27,573 nucleotides of DNA from a virus, in IMG/VR virus record IMGVR_UViG_3300025137_000214, positions 1 through 27,573 of that record; one strand, written 5' to 3'. The notes under the pieces were generated by a model. It was not told the DNA's origin and ran no database searches. It saw nothing but the letters and a program-made list of their open reading frames with translations. Each line of letters begins with the position of its first letter. Positions within the stretch are counted from its first letter, which is position 1. The position numbers were made by a program, and so were the translations under genes. This document shows positions 6,208 to 14,465 of this stretch, piece after piece.

Positions 6208-8420
6208 TGTACAAGCAATCACTGTATAAGGTTGTAGAACCTATAAAAATAAACACAGTCAAGAGGCTTAACAAAGCTAAGAAGTGGGATTATGGCTATA
6301 ACAAAGAGCATGATATTGTTGTTATATCTAAAACTGGGCAGATAGGTGAAATATATGAAATACAAAATTTTAAAATAGCATTACCTAAATGTGTAAGTCC
6401 ACATAAGTTTGATAGTAATAAATGGGAAGTTAGTGATTACCCTAGAGAATTAAAAAGAATAAAAACTATATTTGATTGGAAAAATTATGCAGATGATTTC
6501 AAGAAAAAATATATAGATTACATAGAAGATGAGTTTAAAAAAAGAGAAGAAGGTTTTTGGTATTATAATCAAGGTAAACCTACTTATATTACTGGCACTC
6601 ATTATATGTACTTGCAGTGGTCCAAAATTGATGTTGGGCAGCCAGATTTTAGAGAAGCAAACAGACTATTCTATATATTCTGGGAAGCTTGCAAAGCAGA
6701 TACAAGATGCTACGGAATGTGCTACCTTAAAAATAGACGTTCAGGATTCTCTTTTATGGCTTCAGGAGAAGCGGTTAATCAAGCAACAATATCATCTGAT
6801 GCTAGATTCGGTATCTTATCAAAGTCAGGACCAGATGCTAAAAAAATGTTTACCGACAAGGTTGTACCAATATCTGTAAATTACCCTTTCTTTTTTAAAC
6901 CTATACAAGATGGTATGGATAGGCCAAAAACAGAACTTGCGTATAGAGTTCCTGCTAGTAAGCTTACAAGAAGAAGTATTGTTAGCTCTGACAAGCCAGA
7001 AGAGTTAGAAGGTCTTGATACAACTATTGATTGGAAAAATACAGGTGATAACAGTTACGATGGTGAGAAACTTAAATTATTAGTGCATGATGAAAGTGGT
7101 AAATGGGAAAGACCTAATAATATATTAAATAACTGGAGGGTTACTAAAACAACATTACGATTAGGTAGTAGAGTTATTGGTAAGTGTATGATGGGATCAA
7201 CATCAAACGCTTTAGACAAAGGAGGAGATAATTTTAAGAAACTATATAAAGCTTCAGATGTTACAAAAAGAAACCGCAATGGACAGACAAGCTCGGGACT
7301 ATATTCTTTATTCATACCTATGGAATGGAACTACGAAGGTTTCATTGATTCTTATGGAATACCTGTATTCGACACACCTGAAACAGAAAAGGTTGGACCT
7401 TTTGGCGAGGCTATAGATATAGGTATACTAGAACATTGGCAAAATGAAGTAGATGGTTTAAAAGACGATGGAGATGCTTTAAATGAATTTTACAGACAAT
7501 TTCCAAGAACTGAAGAGCATGCGTTTAGAGACGAAACAAAAAACAGTATATTTAATTTAGCTAAAATATACGAGCAAATAGATTACAACGAGGAAACAAA
7601 CTACATAAACACTATAACCACTGGTAATTTTCAATGGGTTAATGGTGTTAAAGATAGCAAAGTTATATTCTACCCTGATAAAAATGGTAGATTTAAATTA
7701 AGCTGGACACCACCAGCTCATTTACAAAATAACGTTATATTAAAAAATGGCTATAAAAAACCAGGTAATGAACACATGGGTGTTTTTGGTTGCGATAGTT
7801 ACGATATATCTGGTACTGTTGACGGTAAGGGCTCTAAAGGTTCTTTACATGGGTTAACAAAGTTTAGCATGGAAGATGCACCAGCAAATCATTTCTTTTG
7901 TGAATATATAGCTAGACCACAAACCGCTGAGATCTTCTTTGAAGATGTTTTAATGGCACTTGTATTTTACGGGATGCCTATACTAGCAGAAAATAATAAA
8001 CCTCGTTTATTGTATTATTTAAGAAGACGTGGTTATAGAGGCTTTAGTATGAATAGACCAGATAAAGTATGGAATAAGTTGTCTATAGCTGAAAAAGAAG
8101 TTGGTGGAATACCTAACTCTAGTGAAGATATAAAACAATCTCATGCCGCAGCAATAGAAATGTACATACAAGACCACGTTGGTATAAAAAGTGATGGTAG
8201 TCATGGTACAGTTTATTTTAACGAACTTCTTAATGATTGGTCTAAGTTCGATATAAACAATAGAACCAAGTTTGATGCATCTATAAGTTCTGGTTTAGCT
8301 ATAATGGGTTGTAATAGACATTTGTATGCACCCAACGCTAAAGTAGAAAAACAAAAAGTAAATATAAGTTTTGCTAGATATAAACAATCTGGCATACAAT
8401 CAAAATTAATAGAAAATTAA
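6207..8420 (+). CDS. terL: Terminase large subunit
   Basis: 737 residues; the ATPase-nuclease motor that packages DNA through the portal. The ATPase is in the N-terminal half. A deviant Walker A, KNRRSGFS (K175-S182), lacks the usual GK[ST] lysine but matches the K-x-x-R-x-G-[YF]-S layout of lambda gpA. Walker B is LLVHDE (291-296, D295/E296). The coupling motif is GSTS (330-333). The RNase H-like nuclease follows, with a first acidic strand GVFGCDSYD (D530/D533) and a late acidic residue in TKFDAS (D690). Other recognisable stretches include SSDARFGILSKSGPDAKKMF and LEGLDTTIDWKNTGDNSYDG. Length is somewhat above the common 450-700 range, mainly from an N-terminal extension. It starts on the stop of the small upstream gene and ends one base before the portal start. 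Confidence 0.93.
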   Translation: MYKQSLYKVVEPIKINTVKRLNKAKKWDYGYNKEHDIVVISKTGQIGEIYEIQNFKIALPKCVSPHKFDSNKWEVSDYPRELKRIKTIFDWKNYADDFKKKYIDYIEDEFKKREEGFWYYNQGKPTYITGTHYMYLQWSKIDVGQPDFREANRLFYIFWEACKADTRCYGMCYLKNRRSGFSFMASGEAVNQATISSDARFGILSKSGPDAKKMFTDKVVPISVNYPFFFKPIQDGMDRPKTELAYRVPASKLTRRSIVSSDKPEELEGLDTTIDWKNTGDNSYDGEKLKLLVHDESGKWERPNNILNNWRVTKTTLRLGSRVIGKCMMGSTSNALDKGGDNFKKLYKASDVTKRNRNGQTSSGLYSLFIPMEWNYEGFIDSYGIPVFDTPETEKVGPFGEAIDIGILEHWQNEVDGLKDDGDALNEFYRQFPRTEEHAFRDETKNSIFNLAKIYEQIDYNEETNYINTITTGNFQWVNGVKDSKVIFYPDKNGRFKLSWTPPAHLQNNVILKNGYKKPGNEHMGVFGCDSYDISGTVDGKGSKGSLHGLTKFSMEDAPANHFFCEYIARPQTAEIFFEDVLMALVFYGMPILAENNKPRLLYYLRRRGYRGFSMNRPDKVWNKLSIAEKEVGGIPNSSEDIKQSHAAAIEMYIQDHVGIKSDGSHGTVYFNELLNDWSKFDINNRTKFDASISSGLAIMGCNRHLYAPNAKVEKQKVNISFARYKQSGIQSKLIEN

Positions 8421-8421
8421 T

Positions 8422-10851
8422 ATGGCTGAGTCAGTTGTTAAAGGTTATTTTCCAAGTCAAGTCGCAAGCGATTTAGAAAAGATAAGTAAAGACTACGGTT
8501 TGAAAGTTGCTAAAGCAATTGAAAGCGAGTGGTTTAAGAGGGACTCTGGTACGAACAGATTCTCTGGGAATCAAACAGAGTTCCATAAACTTCGCTTATA
8601 CGCTAGAGGAGAACAATCTATACAAAAATATAAAGATGAATTATCTATAAACGGTGATTTGTCATATCTTAATTTAGACTGGAAACCAGTACCTATTATA
8701 CCTAAATTTGTAGATATAGTAGTTAATGGTATATCAGAAAGAGTTTTTGATATTAAAGCATATTCTCAAGATCCTTCAGGTGTCAGTAAAAGAACAGCTT
8801 ATATGGAGTCAATGCTTAGAGATATGAGATCAAAAGAGCTTAATGCTTTTGCTAAAGAAGCTTTTGGTATTGATCTTTCTGAAAATGACCCTGAAATACT
8901 ACCTGATTCACAACAAGAGTTAGATTTACACATGCAACTTAGTTATAAGCAGCAAGTAGAAATAGCTGAGGAACAAGCTATTAACGTTGTTCTTGAAGGT
9001 AATAGATATGATTTAACTAGAAGAAGAGTTAACTATGACTTAACTGTATTAGGTATAGGTTCTGTTAAAACCGTTTATAACAAGTCAGAAGGAATAAAAA
9101 TAGAATACGTAGACCCTGCTAATTTAGTATACTCATATACAGAGTCGCCTTATTTTGATGATATATATTATATTGGTGAAGTTAAAACGCTACCTGTTAA
9201 CGAATTAAAAAAACAGTTTCCTAATCTAGACGAACAACAATTAGAAAAAGTTACTGGTCAAGGTTTCCAAAACAGTGGTTTTTATAATAGAAGCTTAACT
9301 GAATCTAGCCAAGTTGATAAAAATCAAGTTCAAGTGTTGTATTTTAACTATAAGACGTATGCTAATGAAGTATACAAAGTTAAAGAAACAGCTACTGGCG
9401 CTAGCAAAGTTATAATAAAAGATGATTCATTTAATCCTATGCAGGATCAAATGCTTGAGGCTAAGTATGGTAAGATGTCTAGGTCACTAGAAGTTTTATA
9501 CGAAGGAGCTATTGTTTTAGGTACTGATATAATATTAAAATGGGATCTTAGTAAGAACATGATGAGACCTAAAAGTGATCACACTAAGGTTAAAATGAAT
9601 TACTCTATCTCAGCACCTAGAATGTATAAAGGTAGAATAGAATCACTTGTAGGACGTATAACTGGTTTTGCTGATATGATACAGCTAACTCATTTAAAGC
9701 TGCAACAGGTGATGTCTAGAATGACTCCTGACGGTATATATTTAGATGCTGATGGTTTAGCTGAAATTGATTTAGGTAATGGAACTAATTATAACCCACA
9801 AGAAGCATTGAATATGTTTTTTCAAACTGGTTCTATTATAGGTAGATCAATGACTTCTGAAGGAGATATGAATCCTGGTAAGGTACCTATTCAAGAAATA
9901 CAAAGTGGAAATGGTGGTGCTAAGATGCAGAGTTTGATAGGTACGTATAATTATTATTTACAAATGATAAGAGATGTCACCGGTTTAAATGAGTCATCAG
10001 ATGGATCTACTCCGTCTAAAGACGCTTTAGTAGGTGTACAAAAAATAGCAGCTGCAAATAGTAACACAGCAACAAGACATATATTACAAGCTGGTTTGTA
10101 TATAACTTCAGAAGTAGCTGAAGCAGTTTCTTTAAGAGTATCTGATATACTAGAGTACTCACCAACAAGAGAAGCTTTTATACAAAAAATAGGTATACAT
10201 AATGTTTCTACTTTAAGTGAGTTACAAAACTTACATTTATCTGATTTTGGCATATACATAGAGCTAGCACCAGATGATGAAGAAAAAGCTATGTTAGAAC
10301 AAAATATACAAATGGCTTTATCTGCTGGAAGCTTAGACTTAGAAGATGCTATTGATTTAAGAGAAATAAAAAACATTAAGTTAGCTAATCAAGTATTAAA
10401 GATACGTAGAAAAAAGAAACAAGAAAGAGATCAAATGATGCAGCAGCAGAATATACAAGCTCAATCACAAGCTAATGTTCAAGCTCAACAAGCCGCAGCT
10501 CAAGCAGAGGTTCAAAAGAATCAAGCTATAACTCAACAAAAAATACAGCTAGAGCAAACCAAAGCTCAATTAGAAGAGGCTAAACTAGCTAAAGAGGTTT
10601 TATACAAAAAAGAACTTATGAACCATGAGTTTCAGATTAACATGAGACTTAAGGGTATGGAAGTTGATGGTATGAAAAACAAAGAAAAGTACAAAGAAGA
10701 TCGTAAGGACGAAAGAACTAAAATTCAAGCGTCTCAACAGTCTGAACTAATAGATCAAAGAAATAACTCAAAACCACCTAAAAACTTTGAATCTGCAGGT
10801 AATGATATACTTGGTGGAGGTATAGACCTAGGCGCAACAGACCCTAGGTAA
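8422..10851 (+). CDS. Portal protein
   Basis: 809 residues; the dodecameric head vertex ring through which DNA enters and leaves. It follows the terminase at once (TAATATG). The N-terminal part has EFHKLRLYARGEQSIQKY (~53-70) and KPVPIIPKFVDIVVNGISER (~88-107), which I recognise from portals of flavobacterial and crAss-like podoviruses. The middle is mixed alpha/beta, with a long helix-like stretch (MIQLTHLKLQQVMSRM). From about residue 655 the protein becomes a Gln/Ala/Lys-rich coiled coil (QQQNIQAQSQANVQAQQAAA and on to ~770), with a Gly-rich end. Such low-complexity tails occur in portals with long barrels. The stop codon overlaps the 3' arm of a hairpin. Confidence 0.88.
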   Translation: MAESVVKGYFPSQVASDLEKISKDYGLKVAKAIESEWFKRDSGTNRFSGNQTEFHKLRLYARGEQSIQKYKDELSINGDLSYLNLDWKPVPIIPKFVDIVVNGISERVFDIKAYSQDPSGVSKRTAYMESMLRDMRSKELNAFAKEAFGIDLSENDPEILPDSQQELDLHMQLSYKQQVEIAEEQAINVVLEGNRYDLTRRRVNYDLTVLGIGSVKTVYNKSEGIKIEYVDPANLVYSYTESPYFDDIYYIGEVKTLPVNELKKQFPNLDEQQLEKVTGQGFQNSGFYNRSLTESSQVDKNQVQVLYFNYKTYANEVYKVKETATGASKVIIKDDSFNPMQDQMLEAKYGKMSRSLEVLYEGAIVLGTDIILKWDLSKNMMRPKSDHTKVKMNYSISAPRMYKGRIESLVGRITGFADMIQLTHLKLQQVMSRMTPDGIYLDADGLAEIDLGNGTNYNPQEALNMFFQTGSIIGRSMTSEGDMNPGKVPIQEIQSGNGGAKMQSLIGTYNYYLQMIRDVTGLNESSDGSTPSKDALVGVQKIAAANSNTATRHILQAGLYITSEVAEAVSLRVSDILEYSPTREAFIQKIGIHNVSTLSELQNLHLSDFGIYIELAPDDEEKAMLEQNIQMALSAGSLDLEDAIDLREIKNIKLANQVLKIRRKKKQERDQMMQQQNIQAQSQANVQAQQAAAQAEVQKNQAITQQKIQLEQTKAQLEEAKLAKEVLYKKELMNHEFQINMRLKGMEVDGMKNKEKYKEDRKDERTKIQASQQSELIDQRNNSKPPKNFESAGNDILGGGIDLGATDPR

Positions 10852-10857
10852 TTTTTT
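10826..10857 (+). terminator. Candidate intrinsic terminator/attenuator at the portal stop
   Basis: ACCTAGG (10826-10832) pairs perfectly with CCTAGGT (10843-10849) around a 10-base loop, and a TTTTTT run follows at 10852-10857, the order of an intrinsic terminator. The stem is only 7 bp and overlaps the portal's last codons and TAA, so readthrough is likely. It could lower or separate portal and scaffold transcript levels. Confidence 0.4.
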
Positions 10858-10879
10858 ATTAATTTTATAATATTTTATT

Positions 10880-12058
10880 ATGTCAGAAGAACAAAAAGAT
10901 GAAGTTCAAGAGGAAGCTGTAGAGCAAACTCAAGAAGTTCAAGTAAAAGCCGTGCCTGAGGAGAAACCTGAGGAGCAAGGCCCAAAAGCGGAAGTCTTAG
11001 AAGATGGTACGTTTAAATTAGATTTATCACAAGGTTCAAAAGAACCAGAGGTAGAAGCTGAAGCTGAACCAGAAGTTGAACCAGAAGTTGAAGCTGAAGA
11101 GCAAGAACCTGGTTTAGAAGAGGTTATAGAAGAGGAACAAGCAGCTGTAGAAGAAGTAGAGGATAAAGTTGTTGAAGAAGTTCAAGAGCAAGTTCAAGAA
11201 GCTATTGAGGATGCTAAAGAAACAGGAGAACCTTTACCTGAGAACATACAGAAAGTAGTTGATTTTATAAATGAGACAGGCGGATCGCTTGAGGACTATG
11301 TAAAATTAAATCAAGATTTTACCAACTACGATGATAAAACTCTATTATTAGAGTATTACAAACAAACAAAACCTCATTTAAATAACGAGGAAATAAATTT
11401 CCTAATGGAAGATCAATTTTCTTTTAACGAAGATGTTGACGAGGAAATAGATATAAAAAGAAAAAAACTAGCGCTAAAAGAGCAGGTTGCAAGTGCTAAA
11501 GGCCACCTAGACGGGCTAAAGTCTAAATACTATGAAGAAGTTAAAGCTGGTTCTAGGCTCGCGCCAGAACAACAGAAGGCTGTAGATTTCTTTAATAGAT
11601 ATAACGAAGAGTTAGAGGAAACTAACAAGAATCAAGGTTTACAACAAAAAGTGTTTCAAGAAAAAACTAAACAAGTTTTTAACGATCAGTTCAAAGGTTT
11701 TGAATATAAGGTTGGAGAAAAGAAATACAGATTTAACGTAAAAGATGCTGCAAAGGTTAAGGATACACAAAGCGACATTAACAATTTTGTCAAGAAGTTC
11801 TTGAATGAAAAAAATGAAATGTCAGATGCTTCAGGCTATCACAAATCTTTATTTACAGCAATGAACCCTGATTTAGTAGCTCAACATTTTTATGAACAAG
11901 GTAAGGCTGATGCTGTTAAAAGTAGTATAGCTAAATCTAAAAACATCGATATGGAACCAAGGTCTACTCACGAGAAGGCACCAAGTCCAAATGGATTTTC
12001 AGTAAAAGCGGTTGACAATAGTTCTAATGACTTTAAGTTTAGAATAAAAACAAGATAA
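10880..12058 (+). CDS. Acidic scaffold-like protein
   Basis: 392 residues between portal and capsid genes, the classical scaffold position. The first ~120 residues are extremely acidic and repetitive, with runs built from VEAE, PEVE and EEVQEQ units; the rest is helical and rich in Lys/Glu/Gln (KKLALKEQVASAKGHLDGL, NEELEETNKNQGLQQKVF). The C terminus is basic (FKFRIKTR), as in scaffolds whose C-terminal helix contacts capsid protein. There is no protease motif. Scaffolds assemble inside the procapsid and leave or are degraded before packaging. The assignment rests on position, acidity and helicity. Its start follows a 28-base A/T spacer after the portal hairpin. Confidence 0.7.
   Translation: MSEEQKDEVQEEAVEQTQEVQVKAVPEEKPEEQGPKAEVLEDGTFKLDLSQGSKEPEVEAEAEPEVEPEVEAEEQEPGLEEVIEEEQAAVEEVEDKVVEEVQEQVQEAIEDAKETGEPLPENIQKVVDFINETGGSLEDYVKLNQDFTNYDDKTLLLEYYKQTKPHLNNEEINFLMEDQFSFNEDVDEEIDIKRKKLALKEQVASAKGHLDGLKSKYYEEVKAGSRLAPEQQKAVDFFNRYNEELEETNKNQGLQQKVFQEKTKQVFNDQFKGFEYKVGEKKYRFNVKDAAKVKDTQSDINNFVKKFLNEKNEMSDASGYHKSLFTAMNPDLVAQHFYEQGKADAVKSSIAKSKNIDMEPRSTHEKAPSPNGFSVKAVDNSSNDFKFRIKTR
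11047..11103 (+). repeat. Glu-rich short tandem repeats in the scaffold gene
   Basis: Repeated GAAGCTGAA and CCAGAAGTTGAA units encode alternating EAEAE and PEVEPEVEAEE segments. The repeats are in frame and imperfect, so unit number could drift by slippage without breaking the gene. The region falls in the disordered acidic part of the protein. Confidence 0.6.
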
Positions 12059-12082
12059 CTTAACAATTAAAATTAAAAAATT
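12059..12082 (+). promoter_or_regulatory. TTAACAATT A/T leader of the capsid gene
   Basis: TTAACAATTAAAATTAAA runs into AAATT and the ATG. It is almost identical to the leader at 4882-4905 and has no Shine-Dalgarno sequence. A-rich bases upstream of the start favour initiation in Bacteroidota, which fits the need for high capsid output. Confidence 0.5.
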
Positions 12083-13564
12083 ATGGCAAGTGGATCATTC
12101 ACAGGGAGCTCATCAGCTCTCGCACATTTAACACCAAGACCTGTAAAAGATTTATATGGGTCAAATTACCTGTCAATTACAGGAAACGATTACAACTTTA
12201 CTAAACAATTCCTACCGGAAGTTTATGAAAAAGAAGTTGAAAGATTCGGTAACAGAACTGTTGCAGGATTTTTAAAAATGGTAGGAGCAGAAATGCCTAT
12301 GGCTTCTGATCAAGTTGTTTGGTCTGAGCAAGGTCGTATTCACGTTGCTTTTAGCGACTGTTCTACAGACGCTGACGGTGGCGCAACAAATGAACTTACT
12401 TTTTCATCAGCGGCTAACGCTAGTATGATTGATGTTCATGATACTATTATTGTAAGCAAGAATGGTGTAACAGTAAAATGTTACGTTTCAGCTAGAGCAG
12501 CTGGCGCTTCTGTTGCTACTGTTATTCCTTACACTGCTGCTACTTTAGCTGCTGCTGGTATTGCAAATAGCACTACTGCAATAAATGTATTTGTTTACGG
12601 TTCTGAGTACAAAAAAGGATCTGCTAACGCTGGAAACTCTAAAGATGCTGACTTTACTACTTTTAGTAATAAGCCAATCATCTTAAGAGACAAGTATAGT
12701 GTAAATGGATCAGATACTGCTAGTATCGGTTGGGTAGAAGTAACTACTGAAGCTGGAACTGGTGGGTACTTATGGTACTTAAAATCTGAGCATGAAGCTA
12801 GATTAAGATTCGAAGATCAATTAGAAATGGCGATGATTGAAGCTGAGCCAGTTTCTGGTAACCAAATGGATGGCGCAGGTGTTTTCCAAACACAAGCACT
12901 CGCTGGACAACACGGTACGCAAGGTTTATTCTCTGCTATTGAAGAAAGAGGATTAATCTACAACAACCCTGATTTTGGTTCAGTTGGAACTGGTGCTGGT
13001 GAAGGAATTGCTGAATTTGATGTTATATTAAAAGAATTAGATAAGCAAGGAGCTATCGAAGAAAATATGATGTTCTTAAATAGAGGAACTTCATTAGCAA
13101 TCGATAACATGTTAGCTGCTCAAAATTCTTACGGAACTGGAGGTACATCTTACGGTGTATTTGACAATTCTGAAGATATGGCACTTAACTTAGGATTCTC
13201 AGGATTTAGAAGAGGTTCTTACGATTTTTACAAGTCTGACTGGAAATACCTAAATGACGGTACTACAAGAGGATTAATTGGAGATGTACAAGGAGTGTTA
13301 GTTCCTGCTGGAACAAGTACTGTTTATGATCAACAATTAGGTAAAAACATCAAAAGACCATTCTTACACGTCAGATACAGAGCTTCTGAAGCTGATGATA
13401 GAAGAATGAAATCTTGGATCACTGGATCTGTTGGTGGTAACTTTACTAGCGACGAGGATGCTATGAACGTTCATTTCTTATCAGAAAGATGTTTATGTGT
13501 TCAAGCTGCTAACAACTTCATCTTATTCAAAGATGCTGATGGTGTTACTGGTGATAGCAACTAA
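12083..13564 (+). CDS. Major capsid protein
   Basis: 493 residues; builds the icosahedral shell, presumably with the HK97 fold. It follows the scaffold gene and has the size of capsid proteins in crAss-like and flavobacterial podoviruses. N-terminal FTKQFLPEVYEKEVERFGNR (~39-58) and the block IGWVEVTTEAG...GYLWYLKSEHEARLRFEDQLEM (~215-250) are, in my memory, characteristic of that capsid family. No transmembrane segment or enzyme motif is present. Codon choice differs from its neighbours: ATC, TTC, AAC and TAC are favoured and ATA is rare, as expected for a very highly expressed gene. It has its own strong A/T leader and is followed by a hairpin at 13577-13617. Confidence 0.87.
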   Translation: MASGSFTGSSSALAHLTPRPVKDLYGSNYLSITGNDYNFTKQFLPEVYEKEVERFGNRTVAGFLKMVGAEMPMASDQVVWSEQGRIHVAFSDCSTDADGGATNELTFSSAANASMIDVHDTIIVSKNGVTVKCYVSARAAGASVATVIPYTAATLAAAGIANSTTAINVFVYGSEYKKGSANAGNSKDADFTTFSNKPIILRDKYSVNGSDTASIGWVEVTTEAGTGGYLWYLKSEHEARLRFEDQLEMAMIEAEPVSGNQMDGAGVFQTQALAGQHGTQGLFSAIEERGLIYNNPDFGSVGTGAGEGIAEFDVILKELDKQGAIEENMMFLNRGTSLAIDNMLAAQNSYGTGGTSYGVFDNSEDMALNLGFSGFRRGSYDFYKSDWKYLNDGTTRGLIGDVQGVLVPAGTSTVYDQQLGKNIKRPFLHVRYRASEADDRRMKSWITGSVGGNFTSDEDAMNVHFLSERCLCVQAANNFILFKDADGVTGDSN

Positions 13565-13576
13565 TTAACAATTACT

Positions 13577-13617
13577 GTAATTCTTACCCTCGTTAAAACA
13601 ACGGGGGTAATTATTAC
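13577..13617 (+). terminator. Strong hairpin after the capsid gene
   Basis: TTACCCTCGTT (13584-13594) pairs with AACGGGGGTAA (13600-13610), 11 bp with one G-U and a 5-base loop. A flanking 5-bp helix (GTAAT 13577-13581 with ATTAC 13613-13617) stacks beyond a 2x2 internal loop. It starts 12 bases after the capsid stop. No long T-run follows, so it may act as terminator, processing site or 3' stabiliser of capsid mRNA. Confidence 0.65.
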
Positions 13618-13643
13618 TCTTAACATTTATATTATATCATATT

Positions 13644-14405
13644 ATGAAAAAACAAGAAACAACTCCTTCGACTTGGGAGATTAAAGATAGAGTTTATTTA
13701 CTAAAAGGTAACAAAACGCCTTTATTATTTACAGTACCCGCAAAACATAGTAGAGCTAAATCACTATTGTATTTTGATGAAGATCAAGGTCTTCAAAGGG
13801 AATTAAGATATGCAACTAACCAAAACTCACCTTTTGTAGATGAGCAAAAAGGTACAGTAACACTAGGTCATATATTTTTTAGAGACGGTAAGTTGATGGT
13901 GCCGAAGCAAAAACAAAATCTTCAAAAGCTTTTGTCGCTTTATCACCCATTAAATGGTAAGTCTTACTTTGAAAAAGATGACGTTAAAGAAGCTGAGGTT
14001 GATTTAAGTTATTTACAAATGGAGATTGAAGCGCTAAAAATAGCTTCTGATTTTGATCTTGATGATTGTGAAGCTTTATTAACGGTTGAGACAGGATCTA
14101 ATGTATCTACAATGACTAGTAAGGAAATAAAAAGAGACACTATAGTTTTTGCTAGAAATAACCCACAACAATTTTTAGAACTAGTACAAGATGAAGATCT
14201 TAGTTTAAAAAGTCTAAGTATGAAAGCTGTTAAACAAGGAGTAATTAAAATGTCACAAGATGGCAGATCTTTTGTTTGGGGTAAAAACAGTAAAAAATTA
14301 ATGGTTGTACCGTTTGATCAAGAACCATATCCAGCTTTAGCTGCTTGGTTTAAGACAGATGATGGAATGAAAGTTCTAGAAAGCGTACAAAAGAAAATCA
14401 AATAG
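13644..14405 (+). CDS. Protein of unknown function between capsid and connector genes
   Basis: 253 residues, not recognised with certainty. Residues ~10-105 look like a small beta domain (RVYLLKGNKTPLLFTVPAKH, then GTVTLGHIFFRDGKLMVP). Residues ~120-200 are helical and acidic (VDLSYLQMEIEALKIASDF). The C-terminal ~60 residues (GRSFVWGKNSKKLMVVPFD, then ALAAWFKTDDGMKVLESV) look like an independent small domain. There is no signal peptide, membrane segment or known active site. It is the only gene in the window with a hairpin on both sides and ends in TAG. Its place suggests a head decoration, vertex or neck component; this is inferred from position alone. Confidence 0.75.
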   Translation: MKKQETTPSTWEIKDRVYLLKGNKTPLLFTVPAKHSRAKSLLYFDEDQGLQRELRYATNQNSPFVDEQKGTVTLGHIFFRDGKLMVPKQKQNLQKLLSLYHPLNGKSYFEKDDVKEAEVDLSYLQMEIEALKIASDFDLDDCEALLTVETGSNVSTMTSKEIKRDTIVFARNNPQQFLELVQDEDLSLKSLSMKAVKQGVIKMSQDGRSFVWGKNSKKLMVVPFDQEPYPALAAWFKTDDGMKVLESVQKKIK

Positions 14406-14413
14406 ATTACCTA

Positions 14414-14450
14414 TAGTAGTTAGGCTACTTTAACGGTAGCCTAATTATTA
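14414..14450 (+). terminator. 15-bp hairpin after the 253-residue gene
   Basis: TAGTAGTTAGGCTAC (14414-14428) pairs along its full length with GTAGCCTAATTATTA (14436-14450) across a 7-base loop, with two G-U pairs; the inner 9 bp are perfect. It begins 9 bases after the stop. What follows is A-rich, not T-rich, so it is a weak canonical terminator but a convincing RNA stem, possibly for processing or mRNA stability. The A-rich run at 14451-14465 then serves as the leader of the next gene. Confidence 0.6.
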
Positions 14451-14465
14451 TAAATAAAAAAAATT

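Noticed and set aside
6529-6879. Second + strand frame inside the terminase gene
   Set aside because: It overlaps the ATPase P-loop region in another phase; composition is that of a frame shadow.
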